Assembly (NCBI GenBank): GCA_910587785.1
Contig: CAJUOA010000034.1
Coordinates: forward strand, 1-27,152
Reading direction: 5' to 3'
Length of the DNA stretch: 27,152 bases
DNA from: an uncultured Oscillospiraceae bacterium
Lineage (GTDB): Bacteria; Bacillota; Clostridia; Oscillospirales; Oscillospiraceae
A program made the translations under genes and the position numbers. Every line of letters starts with the position of its first letter. The stretch's first letter is position 1. Shown here one piece after another: positions 14,107-20,798 of the stretch. Below the pieces are notes generated by a model, which saw only the letters and a list, made by a program, of their open reading frames with translations, did no database searches and was not told the origin of the DNA.

Positions 14107-14373
14107 TTACTCGCCGAAGTCTCCGGAACGGACCAGCTCGGCAAGGGCCTCCACGGCCTCCTTCTCATCGGAGCCGTCGGCGATCAAGGTGATGGTAGTC
14201 CCCTTGACGATCCCCAGGGACAGCACGCCCAGAAGACTCTTGGCATTGACCCGGCGCTCGTCCTTCTCTACCCAGATGCCGCTCTTGAACTCGTTGGCCT
14301 TACGGATGAAGTAGGTGGCAGGCCGTGCGTGCAGGCCTACCTCGTTGTTGATGGTAACTTCCTGAGTATACAT
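14107..14373 (-). CDS. ptsH: HPr-family phosphocarrier protein
   Basis: The product has 88 residues, the full HPr length. His15 in GLHARPA is the site phosphorylated by enzyme I. Ser46 in VNAKSLLGVLSLG is the HPr kinase site used in Firmicute carbon catabolite repression. Both key residues are present, so this is HPr rather than the Crh variant, which lacks His15. It carries phosphate in the sugar phosphotransferase system and, when phosphorylated on Ser46, acts as corepressor of CcpA. It stands alone, without enzyme I beside it, with its own promoter and terminator. Some Firmicutes have more than one HPr-like protein, so a purely regulatory role is possible. Confidence 0.92.
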   Translation of the reverse strand: MYTQEVTINNEVGLHARPATYFIRKANEFKSGIWVEKDERRVNAKSLLGVLSLGIVKGTTITLIADGSDEKEAVEALAELVRSGDFGE

Positions 14374-14437
14374 AAACCTATCTCCTCTTCATATCTCGAT
14401 CTGCACGGAATGGTACGCAGCTGGGAATGTACTTAGT

Positions 14438-14466
14438 ATGTTAGCAAATTTCTTTTTTCCCGTCAA
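14438..14466 (-). promoter_or_regulatory. Promoter of the HPr gene
   Basis: The minus strand has -35 TTGACG (14461-14466), a 17-base spacer and -10 TAACAT (14438-14443). The leader is about 57 bases and contains a GAGGAG ribosome binding site. Confidence 0.75.
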
Positions 14467-14471
14467 GGGGA

Positions 14472-14571
14472 TATTCAACAAAATTGTCTCCATATTCCAA
14501 AGATTTCGAGACAGCTTTGTTGGATATTTTGTAAAAAGAAGCCCTTTTCCAAACATATGTCGCTGGAAAAG
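14472..14571. other. AT-rich intergenic region with two inverted repeats
   Basis: Upstream of the HPr promoter, 14472-14490 and 14508-14526 form a 19-base inverted repeat (16 of 19 complementary; two of the three misfits are G-U on the plus strand). CTTTTCCA (14544-14551) and TGGAAAAG (14564-14571) form an 8-base-pair stem. No open reading frame is convincing in 14374-14689. The region may hold a small RNA or regulator sites. Confidence 0.4.
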
Positions 14572-14689
14572 CCCTCAATTATGGAAAGTATCCCCGAAAA
14601 AGCGGACTTTTATACATTTTCTCGGGGGCGGGGCCGATTCCCGGACCCCACCCCATATTTTATGAAAAATCAGGCGCGCTGGTGCCTCC

Positions 14690-17074
14690 TCACTGCCGGA
14701 GCTCCACCACCGTGACACCGTCCTCCCCCTCGCCGTAGCGTCCCAGGCGGAAGCTCTTTACCGCCCGGTGGTGCTTGAGCTGCTGGTGGACCGCCTTGCG
14801 CAGGGCGCCGGTGCCCTTGCCGTGGATGATGGTGACCACGTTGAGCTTGCCCATGAGGGCGTTGTCCAGGAACTGGTCCACCTGCAGGTCCGCCTCGTCG
14901 GTCATGAGGCCCCGGATGTCCAGCTCGTTGACCGCGGCCCGGGCTCCGGCCAGGCGGATGTGGGTGGTGACCTGCCGCTGGGCCTCCTTCTTCTCCCGGA
15001 CCTCCGCCTCCTCGAGGAGGCGCACGTCCGACGCCTTCACGGTCAGCTTCATGTTCCCTGTCTCCATTTGCAGCCGGTCGCCCACGATGCCGGTGACCAC
15101 GCCCTGGCGCTTGGTGCCCGCCAGCTCCACCAGGTCCCCCTCCCGGATGGGGCGGCTGGGGGCGGGCACGGGCTCCCGGACGTCGTCCTGGAAGCGGAGC
15201 TTCTCCTCCGCGCTCTTGAGCTGTCCCCGGATGGCGGCCCGGGCGTCGTTGACGGCCTGCCAGTTGGCGGATTTCTCCTGCTCCTTGCGCAGGCGGTCCA
15301 GCTCCTCGAAGATGGCATCCGCCTGGGCCCGGGCCTCCCGGACGATGCGCCGGGCCTCGGCCTCGCCCCGGGTGCGGGCGTTGTCCTTGGCCCGCTCCAT
15401 CTGCTCCCGGAACTCCCGGGCCTTCCTGGCGTCCGTCTCCCGCTGGGAGCGCAGGCGCTCCGCCTCGGTCTGGTCCTTCTCCAGGCGCTGGCGCTTCTCC
15501 TCCAGCTGGGTGAGCACGTCCTCGAAGCGGATGGACTCGCTGTCCATCTGGGCCTTGGCGGTCTCAATGACCATGGGGTCCAGGCCCAGCCGCTGGGAGA
15601 TGGCGAAGGCGTTGGACTTGCCGGGGATGCCAATGAGGAGCTTGTAGGTGGGCCGCAGGGTCTCCACGTCGAACTCACAGCTTGCGTTCTCCACCCCCGC
15701 CGTGGTCATGGCGAAGGTCTTGAGCTCCGCGTAGTGGGTGGTGGCGGCGATCTTGCCGCCCCGCTCCCGGACGTGCTGGATGATGGCGATGGCCAATGCC
15801 GCGCCCTCCACAGGGTCCGTGCCCGCGCCCAGCTCGTCGAAGAGGATGAGGCTGTGCTCGTCCGCCTCCTCCAGGATCTTCACGATGGTCACCATGTGGG
15901 AGGAGAAGGTGGAGAGGCTCTGCTCGATGCTCTGCTCGTCTCCGATGTCCGCCAGGACCCGGTCGAAGACGCTGACCGCGCTGCGGTCGTCCGCCGGGAT
16001 GTGGAGCCCGCACTGGGCCATGAGGGTGAGAAGGCCCAGGGTCTTGAGGCTCACGGTCTTGCCGCCGGTGTTGGGGCCGGTGATGACCAGGGTGTCAAAG
16101 GTCTGCCCCAGCTCGATGGTGATGGGCACCGCCTTGCCGCTGTCCAGCAGCGGGTGCCGGGCGTGGCGGAGGCTGACGCCGCCGCTGCGGCGGATCTCCG
16201 GACGGGTGGCGTTCATCCTGTAGCTGAGCTGTCCCCGGGCGAAGATGAGGTCCAGGCGCACCAGGTTCTCGTAGTCGCTGAGGATGTCCCGCTGACATCC
16301 CGCAGCCTGGGCGGAGAGCTCCCGCAGGATGCGCTCGATCTCCTTTTTCTCCTTGGCCTCCAGCTCCTTGAGCTCGTTGTTGGCCTGGACCACGCCCATG
16401 GGTTCCACAAAGACGGTGGCCCCGCTGGAGCTCACGTCGTGGACCAGCCCTGGGAGGCTGGAGCGGAACTCCGCCTTCACCGGCACCACGAACCGCCCGT
16501 CCCGCTGGGTGATGATGGTTTCCTGGAGCACCTTGCTGTAGCTCTGGGAGGAGATGATCTTTTGCAGGATCTGACGGCCCTTGGCGGCGGCGTTGCGCTT
16601 GTGGCGGCGGATGTCGGCCAATTCGGGGCTTGCGTTGTCGGCAATCTCGTCCTCGTCCAATATGGCGGTGGTGATCCGCTCCTCCAGGTAGTGGTTGCCC
16701 CGCAGGGCGTAGAAGAAGTGGTCGATGGCCGTGGGCTCGCCCTCGCTGAAGTACTCCCGCACCCGCCGCGCACAGCGGAGCACCCCCGCGATGTCCAGCA
16801 GCTCCCGGGTGTTCAGCGCGCCGCCCCGGTCCGCCCGGTAGAGGCTCTCCCCCACCGGCTTGATGCCGGAGAAGGCCGGGGAGCCTTTCACGCCGATCAT
16901 GGCCCGGGCCGCGTCCGTCTCGTCCTGGAGGCGTTTTACGAAGTCGATGTCCGTCTCCGGCACGATGGCCAGGGCCTTCTCCCGGGCCTCGGCGCTGTTG
17001 GTCTGATCCGCCAGCATCCGCAGCACCGCCGGCAGCTCCAGCGTTCGTATTGATTTGTCAAATAATTCGCTCAT
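14690..17074 (-). CDS. mutS2: MutS2 ATPase/endonuclease
   Basis: The product has 794 residues, the usual MutS2 length. The MutS core and clamp fill residues 1-320. Walker A GPNTGGKT is at 333-340 and Walker B LILFDELGAGTDP is near 410-422. A long coiled-coil region (about 520-640, rich in E, R, K and A) follows. The Smr endonuclease domain is at the C-terminus (ELDIRGLMTDEADLQVDQFL, then IIHGKGTGALRKAV). MutS2 has been linked to suppression of recombination. In Bacillus it is also linked to rescue of collided ribosomes (the RqcU role). AAGGAG lies 11 bases before the ATG. It is preceded by a palindromic repeat and no clear promoter was found. Confidence 0.96.
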   Translation of the reverse strand: MSELFDKSIRTLELPAVLRMLADQTNSAEAREKALAIVPETDIDFVKRLQDETDAARAMIGVKGSPAFSGIKPVGESLYRADRGGALNTRELLDIAGVLRCARRVREYFSEGEPTAIDHFFYALRGNHYLEERITTAILDEDEIADNASPELADIRRHKRNAAAKGRQILQKIISSQSYSKVLQETIITQRDGRFVVPVKAEFRSSLPGLVHDVSSSGATVFVEPMGVVQANNELKELEAKEKKEIERILRELSAQAAGCQRDILSDYENLVRLDLIFARGQLSYRMNATRPEIRRSGGVSLRHARHPLLDSGKAVPITIELGQTFDTLVITGPNTGGKTVSLKTLGLLTLMAQCGLHIPADDRSAVSVFDRVLADIGDEQSIEQSLSTFSSHMVTIVKILEEADEHSLILFDELGAGTDPVEGAALAIAIIQHVRERGGKIAATTHYAELKTFAMTTAGVENASCEFDVETLRPTYKLLIGIPGKSNAFAISQRLGLDPMVIETAKAQMDSESIRFEDVLTQLEEKRQRLEKDQTEAERLRSQRETDARKAREFREQMERAKDNARTRGEAEARRIVREARAQADAIFEELDRLRKEQEKSANWQAVNDARAAIRGQLKSAEEKLRFQDDVREPVPAPSRPIREGDLVELAGTKRQGVVTGIVGDRLQMETGNMKLTVKASDVRLLEEAEVREKKEAQRQVTTHIRLAGARAAVNELDIRGLMTDEADLQVDQFLDNALMGKLNVVTIIHGKGTGALRKAVHQQLKHHRAVKSFRLGRYGEGEDGVTVVELRQ

Positions 17075-17098
17075 GCTCTGTTCTCCTTTGATGCGTAC

Positions 17099-17134
17099 CT
17101 TCTCTTTTCTTTTGTGTACAAAAGAAAAGAGAAG
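17099..17134. repeat. Perfect 16-bp palindromic repeat upstream of mutS2
   Basis: The arms 17099-17114 (CTTCTCTTTTCTTTTG) and 17119-17134 are perfectly complementary around TGTA. The pyrimidine-only arm and perfect symmetry suggest a dispersed element. It lies between the GNAT terminator and the mutS2 ribosome binding site. Confidence 0.6.
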
Positions 17135-17140
17135 CAGAAA

Positions 17141-17175
17141 AGAAAAAACTTTTTGTCCGCGAAACTTCGTTTCGC
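17141..17175 (-). terminator. Terminator after the GNAT gene at 17181
   Basis: On the minus strand GCGAAAC-GAA-GTTTCGC (17159-17175) is a perfect 7-base-pair hairpin, followed by GGACAAAAAGTTTTTTC. It ends the GNAT transcript just after its stop codon. Confidence 0.6.
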
Positions 17176-17180
17176 TCCTG

Positions 17181-17681
17181 TCATACGTGAAAGCACAACA
17201 CCTGGGCCGGACTGCCGTCCTTGTACGGCTGATCTCCGGTCACAGCCTCCACCGGGCCGGAGGCCGCTTTCTCCGCCGCTCTGCGCCAGAATGCCGCACT
17301 GCCAAGGTTCTTGGGGTGGTACCCGATCTGCCAGTGCCCCGGGTAGCGGGCGAAGACCTCCGCCATCGCCGCCGAGCCAACGCCCCGCCTCCGGTAGGGG
17401 TAGGCCACGAAGAACTCCGCCACCGACCAGTCCACGGGCCGGTCCCGGCGTTCCGCGTGCCGGTAGAGGAGAACAAACCCCGCCAGCCTGCCCTCCACGC
17501 GGATGAAGTACGCCGCACGGTCCGCCTCCGTCCAGTAGTTGTCCAGGTAATCGTACCCGAAAAGGCCCTCCTCGTTGAAGGCCAGCAGTTCGTACTGTGA
17601 AAACTCGTAGAGATATTTTTCCAGAAGGTTCCCCAGGATATGCCGTTCCTCCCGGGGGACCGGATGTAGTGTAGTGTGCAT
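17181..17681 (-). CDS. GNAT-family N-acetyltransferase behind a structured leader
   Basis: The product has 166 residues. The start ATG at 17681 (MHTTLHPVPREERHILGNLL) has GGAGG nine bases upstream. A longer in-frame reading would cross the leader's terminator hairpin and is rejected. The acetyl-CoA-binding motif is YRRRGVGSAAMAEVF (about residues 98-112), preceded by the strand AEFFVAYP. The C-terminal segment NLGSAAFWRRAAEKA is the usual last helix. It transfers acetyl from acetyl-CoA to an unknown amine. It is not closely similar to the four tandem acetyltransferases at 19670-21915. It has its own strong promoter, a 165-base leader and a terminator, so it appears to be individually controlled. 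Confidence 0.88.
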   Translation of the reverse strand: MHTTLHPVPREERHILGNLLEKYLYEFSQYELLAFNEEGLFGYDYLDNYWTEADRAAYFIRVEGRLAGFVLLYRHAERRDRPVDWSVAEFFVAYPYRRRGVGSAAMAEVFARYPGHWQIGYHPKNLGSAAFWRRAAEKAASGPVEAVTGDQPYKDGSPAQVLCFHV

Positions 17682-17846
17682 GGGGGTCGACCTCCTTGCT
17701 GAGCAAAAAAGGGCCGCATCTCTGCGGCCCATAGGCTGGTCCTTTGGCAGGCGTCCCATGCTCCTGCATCTCTCGGGTCACCCCTGTCGTTACCATCGGC
17801 GTGTGGTCGGGACGAAATCTACCACCTCAAAGGACCAGTTTATCCT
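17682..17846 (-). promoter_or_regulatory. Riboswitch-like leader RNA of the GNAT gene, class unknown
   Basis: Read on the minus strand, P1 pairs CTGGTCCTTTG (17838-17828) with CAAAGGACCAG (17746-17736), a perfect 11-base-pair stem closing about 81 bases. Inside, GTGGT (17825-17821) and ACCAC (17807-17803) close a 13-base loop. That loop contains CGTCCC (17814-17809), complementary to GGGACG (17757-17752) just before the 3' strand of P1, forming a pseudoknot. A GGG-GTGA-CCC mini-hairpin (17784-17775) and an ATGC-AGGA-GCAT hairpin (17769-17758) lie between. A terminator follows at once, then the ribosome binding site. This layout is that of a transcription-attenuating riboswitch. I tried the known classes and none fits. 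Confidence 0.7.
17705..17730 (-). terminator. Leader terminator (attenuator) of the GNAT gene
   Basis: On the minus strand GGGCCGCA and TGCGGCCC form a perfect 8-base-pair stem with a 4-base loop (17711-17730), followed by six U residues (17705-17710). It lies between the structured leader and the ribosome binding site, so it must be bypassed for expression. Confidence 0.88.
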
Positions 17847-17852
17847 ACTCTT

Positions 17853-17881
17853 ATTATAGCCGCTTTATCCCTCTTTGTAAA
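17853..17881 (-). promoter_or_regulatory. Promoter of the leader-GNAT transcript
   Basis: The minus strand has -35 TTTACA (17876-17881), a 17-base spacer and a perfect -10 TATAAT (17853-17858). The -35 lies inside the 3' end of the upstream PBECR2-like gene. Confidence 0.85.
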
Positions 17882-18242
17882 GGATTTTTTTGTTGCGCAA
17901 CAGCCTTAGCCACTCTTTCTCCCGTATCCGCATAAACGTCAGAACGGAATTTTTATGATCCGGATGATCTGCCGCAGTGGCCAGCCGGAGCGCCAGCCGC
18001 AGATGGTCCCCCTGCGCTTCCAGTTCTTTCAGGACCACCGCAGTGTTTGGCCGTTCATCGGCAATGATGTACGAGGGATGTTCTACAACATCCCGCAGAT
18101 ATCCGGCATACCGCTCAAGCTCCCCCGGATGCCGCTCCTGGATATGCCTGATCCGCTCCTCGGTGATGATGTCCTCATCAGTCCGGATGTCCGGCGAAAC
18201 CACACGGTATTTTTCGACATCGATTTTTCCAACTGTATACAC
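17865..18242 (-). CDS. PBECR2-like nuclease-fold protein
   Basis: The product has 125 residues and starts at GTG 18242, five bases after a GAGGTG. The body (ITEERIRHIQERHPGELERY, then PNTAVVLKELE, LRLALRLAT, KNSVLTFMRI) and the ending LRNKKILYKEG resemble the PBECR2 (phage-Barnase-EndoU-ColicinE5/D-RelE-like nuclease) domain as I remember it. H-x-x-E/D-R-H (HIQERH) would be part of the active site. Related domains serve as RNases in phage head proteins, polymorphic toxins and stand-alone genes. It is the last gene of the era-recO block, with no obvious immunity gene beside it. A housekeeping RNase role or a harmless remnant are alternatives. The family call is from pattern memory only. Confidence 0.6.
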   Translation of the reverse strand: MYTVGKIDVEKYRVVSPDIRTDEDIITEERIRHIQERHPGELERYAGYLRDVVEHPSYIIADERPNTAVVLKELEAQGDHLRLALRLATAADHPDHKNSVLTFMRIREKEWLRLLRNKKILYKEG

Positions 18243-18250
18243 GGCTCACC

Positions 18251-18715
18251 TCACGCCCCGTCCGGATTCTCCTCCTCCAGCACCCAGGGGAGCCAAAAAT
18301 CGGTATCCATCTGGAAGAACGGCCTGGGGAAGTCCTCCGCCGGGAGGCTGTGATCGCCGGTAAAAGCCGCCTCGAACTTCTCCGCCGCCTGGACCCACTC
18401 GCTGAACCGCTGCCCCGCCGGCGGCGTACCGCCCTCCAGGATGGTCCCGCAGATGTGGTACCACGCGCCGCCGTGAGCCTCCTCCCGGGCGCCGGGGTAG
18501 GAGCAGACCTCCTCCGGCTTGGCCGGGTCCAGCCCCAGGGCGTCAAAGAGCTCCTTCGCCTCCCGCGGCAGATGCCGCACCGCCTGGACGAAGTTTCTGC
18601 ACCCGGCGCAGGGGCATTCATAGGGCGGCTGGGCGGCATAATAGGCCCGGGTCCGCGCCGCGTCCACCGACAGCCGGTATCCGCCGAGGGTGATCTCCCG
18701 AAGCTCGTGTTCCAT
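18251..18715 (-). CDS. Conserved-looking protein of unknown function with a CxCxxC motif
   Basis: The product has 154 residues. Its ATG follows the recO stop codon with no gap (TAG then ATG), so it is translationally coupled to recO. The N-terminus (ITLGGYRLSVDAARTRAYYA) leads into YECPCAGCRNFVQAV, a cysteine cluster that could bind metal. GGAWYHICGTILEGG and PFFQMDTDFWLPWVL are the other striking stretches. I have an impression of similar uncharacterised Clostridial proteins but know no function. It is soluble and probably cytoplasmic. Eight bases separate its stop from the next start. Confidence 0.78.
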   Translation of the reverse strand: MEHELREITLGGYRLSVDAARTRAYYAAQPPYECPCAGCRNFVQAVRHLPREAKELFDALGLDPAKPEEVCSYPGAREEAHGGAWYHICGTILEGGTPPAGQRFSEWVQAAEKFEAAFTGDHSLPAEDFPRPFFQMDTDFWLPWVLEEENPDGA

Positions 18716-19468
18716 CTATCCCACCAGTCCTTTGTAAAAATCCAGCGTCTTGAACCCCCGCTCCAGCACGGCGTGGACGTAGGCCTCCGCCGCGTCCGCG
18801 AGCTTTTTCAGGTCCTCCTGGGGCACTTTGAAGCTGTAGAGGCGCTTGGCCTCCCCGTAGAGCACCCGCCGCAGGGCGGCGAGGGATGCGTCCGAGAGGG
18901 GCATGGAGAGCCCCCCCATGCCCTTTCCGCACCCCTTGCACCGCACCACGCCCTCCCGGATGTCCAGCAGGGGGGCCTCCGGGGCGGTCCTCCCGCAGTA
19001 GGCGCAGGCGTCCGCCAGGGGCGCGAAGCCGATGACGCTCATCAGCTTGAGCTCGAAGGCGGCTTTCACCAGCTCCGGCAGCTTTTTCAGCTCCCCCAGG
19101 GCGTACAGGGCGTTGAGGAGCAGGGAGAGGACCTCCCCGTTCTCCACGTCCTCCAGGGCCACCGCCTCTGTCAGCTCCGCAAAGTAGCTTGCGAGGCTCA
19201 GCAGGACGATGTCCCGGCGCACCCCCTCGAAGAGGGCGATGGTCGCCCCCTCGCCGAGGTACTGCCACCCCCGGCTCTCGCTGATGGTCAGCTCCGAGTA
19301 CGCCAAAAGCTGGGTGCAGGCTGTCACCCGGCTCTTCCGGCCTCTCGCCCCCTTGGCGATGACGGTCAGCTTCCCCGCCGCGGTGAGTACAGTGAGGATT
19401 TTGTCGCTTTCCTTGGTGTCCGTGCTCCGCAGGACGATGCCTCTTATAACGGTCCGTTCTCCAGCCAT
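18716..19468 (-). CDS. recO: DNA repair protein RecO
   Basis: The product has 250 residues, matching RecO. Residues 1-80 form the OB fold (RGIVLRSTDTKESDKILTVL; LTVIAKGARGRKSR). A helical domain follows, with a zinc site formed by C155, C158, C177 and C180 (CAYCG, CKGCG). RecO works with RecR and RecF to load RecA on single-stranded DNA during recombinational repair. It follows yqzL by 28 bases, the same neighbour order as in Bacillus subtilis (era-yqzL-recO). The next gene's ATG is directly after its stop. Confidence 0.95.
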   Translation of the reverse strand: MAGERTVIRGIVLRSTDTKESDKILTVLTAAGKLTVIAKGARGRKSRVTACTQLLAYSELTISESRGWQYLGEGATIALFEGVRRDIVLLSLASYFAELTEAVALEDVENGEVLSLLLNALYALGELKKLPELVKAAFELKLMSVIGFAPLADACAYCGRTAPEAPLLDIREGVVRCKGCGKGMGGLSMPLSDASLAALRRVLYGEAKRLYSFKVPQEDLKKLADAAEAYVHAVLERGFKTLDFYKGLVG

Positions 19469-19496
19469 ACGCGCCTCTCTATGTAGGCGGCGGGTC

Positions 19497-19607
19497 CTAC
19501 CGCCGCCGCTCCTGTTCGTCCCCGGGCTCCCGGTCCTTCCGCTTGCGCAGAAGGTACGCCTCCGGCAGGCCGGTGTTCCAGAACAGGTCCCAATAGCCGT
19601 CTTCCAT
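19497..19607 (-). CDS. yqzL: YqzL-like small protein
   Basis: This is a 36-residue frame from ATG 19607 to TAG 19497-19499, with GGGAGG eight bases upstream. The sequence starts MEDGYWDLFWNTGLPEAYLL and ends in a charged tail (RKRKDREPGDEQERRR). The pattern W-x-x-F-x-x-T-G-x-x-x-x-Y-L-L is that of the YqzL family, and the position directly before recO is where yqzL sits in Bacillus. The function of the family is unknown. It is small enough to be missed by routine gene calling. Confidence 0.82.
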   Translation of the reverse strand: MEDGYWDLFWNTGLPEAYLLRKRKDREPGDEQERRR

Positions 19608-19669
19608 CTCTCTGCCCTCCCGGTTCTATGGTGGGCAGGGAACTTGTCGGATATGCGTGGAAAGTTGTG

Positions 19670-20218
19670 TCAGAGGTATTTCACCATAAACAGGAAATCC
19701 TCGTAGGTGCCGTCCCGGTACTTCATCGTATGGGGCATGGTCCCCATGACCTGGAAGCCCAGTTTCTTGTACAGCCCGACGGCGGGCGCGTTGGTGGACA
19801 CCACCTCCAGCTCCATCTGCTCATACCCGGCGGCTTTGGCGGCGTCCAAGACTTCCCCCAGAAGCGCCGTCCCGATGCCGAGGCCCCAGGAGGCGCGGCA
19901 GACCGAGACCGCCGCCGCACATCGGTGCAGCGTCCGGTTCCGCTTGCCCGCGGGGCCAAAGTTGCAGGTCCCGGCCAGCTTCCCTTCTACGAACGCCAGC
20001 AGGACGAGGCTCCGGTCCGCCTCGCAGTTTGCCCGGAGGATTTCCCGCTCCCGCTCCACTGTGGTGGTGATCTCCCCCGGCTCCAGCACCAGATTGGTGG
20101 TCTCTCCGGCGACGGTCCTCATGAGCTCCAGCAGAGCTTCCGCGTCGGCCTCCTCCGCCCGGCGGATGAGGCAGGTTTTCCCGTTTTTCAGTGTGACAGT
20201 TTTGCTTTTATATTCCAT
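19670..20218 (-). CDS. GNAT-family acetyltransferase, tandem copy 4
   Basis: The product has 182 residues, the same length as the three copies upstream. GGAG lies eight bases before the ATG. The N-terminal MEYKSKTVTLKNGKTCLIRR is nearly identical to copy 3. The acetyl-CoA motif reads CRASWGLGIGTALLGEVL instead of YQKFCGMGIGTALL in copies 2 and 3, so the residues before the glycine loop have changed while the loop is kept. The C-terminal half (TNAPAVGLYKKLGFQVMGTM) is strongly conserved. Substrate unknown. It is the last of four tandem paralogues, 62 bases before yqzL. The family assignment is secure. Confidence 0.9.
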   Translation of the reverse strand: MEYKSKTVTLKNGKTCLIRRAEEADAEALLELMRTVAGETTNLVLEPGEITTTVEREREILRANCEADRSLVLLAFVEGKLAGTCNFGPAGKRNRTLHRCAAAVSVCRASWGLGIGTALLGEVLDAAKAAGYEQMELEVVSTNAPAVGLYKKLGFQVMGTMPHTMKYRDGTYEDFLFMVKYL

Positions 20219-20239
20219 AACGTATTCTCCGCTTCTCCG

Positions 20240-20788
20240 TTACAGGCGCTTCGTCATCAGGAGGAAGTCCGCATAGGTGCCATCCTGATACCTTAGCGCC
20301 TGGGGCATGGTCCCAATGACCTCGAAGCCCAGCTTCTTGTACAGCCCGATGGCCGGGGCGTTGGTAGACACCGCTTCCAGCTCCGCCCGTTCGTACCCGG
20401 CGGCTTTGGCGGCGGCCAGAATCTCGCTCAGCAGCGCCGTCCCGACGCCCATGCCGCAGAATTTCTGGTACAGGGCGATCCCCACAGCGCATCGGTGCCG
20501 CACGCGGAGACTGTCCTCCACCGGATTGAAGGCGCAGTTGCCCGCGTGCTGCCCGTCCACGAAGGCGAGGAGGTTCAGTACGTTCTCCTCCCCGTTCTTT
20601 TCCCGGATGAGCGCCCGCTGCTCCTCCACAGTCAAGTCGTCCTCGCTGAGCTCCCGGGTCAGGTTGCGGGTCTCTGCGGCGGTTGTTTTCCAGTGCTCGA
20701 TCAAGAGTTCCGCGTCCTGCTCCTCACCGCGGCGGATGAGGCAGGTTTTCCCGTTTTTCAGGGTGACGGTTTTGCTGATGTACTCCAT
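20240..20788 (-). CDS. GNAT-family acetyltransferase, tandem copy 3
   Basis: The product has 182 residues, with AAGGAG six bases before the ATG. It starts MEYISKTVTLKNGKTCLIRR. The acetyl-CoA-binding motif is YQKFCGMGVGTALLSEIL (about residues 107-124), and the final motif is TNAPAIGLYKKLGFEVIGTM. Residues 22-75 differ most from the other copies. The next copy starts 21 bases downstream. The tandem arrangement and near-identical C-terminal halves show origin by duplication. The acceptor substrate cannot be inferred. Confidence 0.9.
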   Translation of the reverse strand: MEYISKTVTLKNGKTCLIRRGEEQDAELLIEHWKTTAAETRNLTRELSEDDLTVEEQRALIREKNGEENVLNLLAFVDGQHAGNCAFNPVEDSLRVRHRCAVGIALYQKFCGMGVGTALLSEILAAAKAAGYERAELEAVSTNAPAIGLYKKLGFEVIGTMPQALRYQDGTYADFLLMTKRL

Positions 20789-20798
20789 ATAGCTCTCC

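Noticed and set aside
14768..17053. A 761-residue plus-strand frame opposite mutS2.
   Set aside because: mutS2 has all family motifs; the opposite frame is leucine-, valine- and glycine-rich with no domain.
17682..17759. An upstream in-frame ATG that would lengthen the GNAT gene by 26 residues.
   Set aside because: It would translate through the leader's terminator hairpin, and the internal ATG at 17681 has the ribosome binding site and matches family length.
17682..17846. Assignment of the leader to a T-box, ZTP, THF, SAM, fluoride or guanidine riboswitch.
   Set aside because: The T-box core sequence is not next to the terminator, and the invariant core sequences of the other classes are absent. 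Local likenesses (GGTGGTA, GCCGATGG, CCGAGAG) are too short and in the wrong order.
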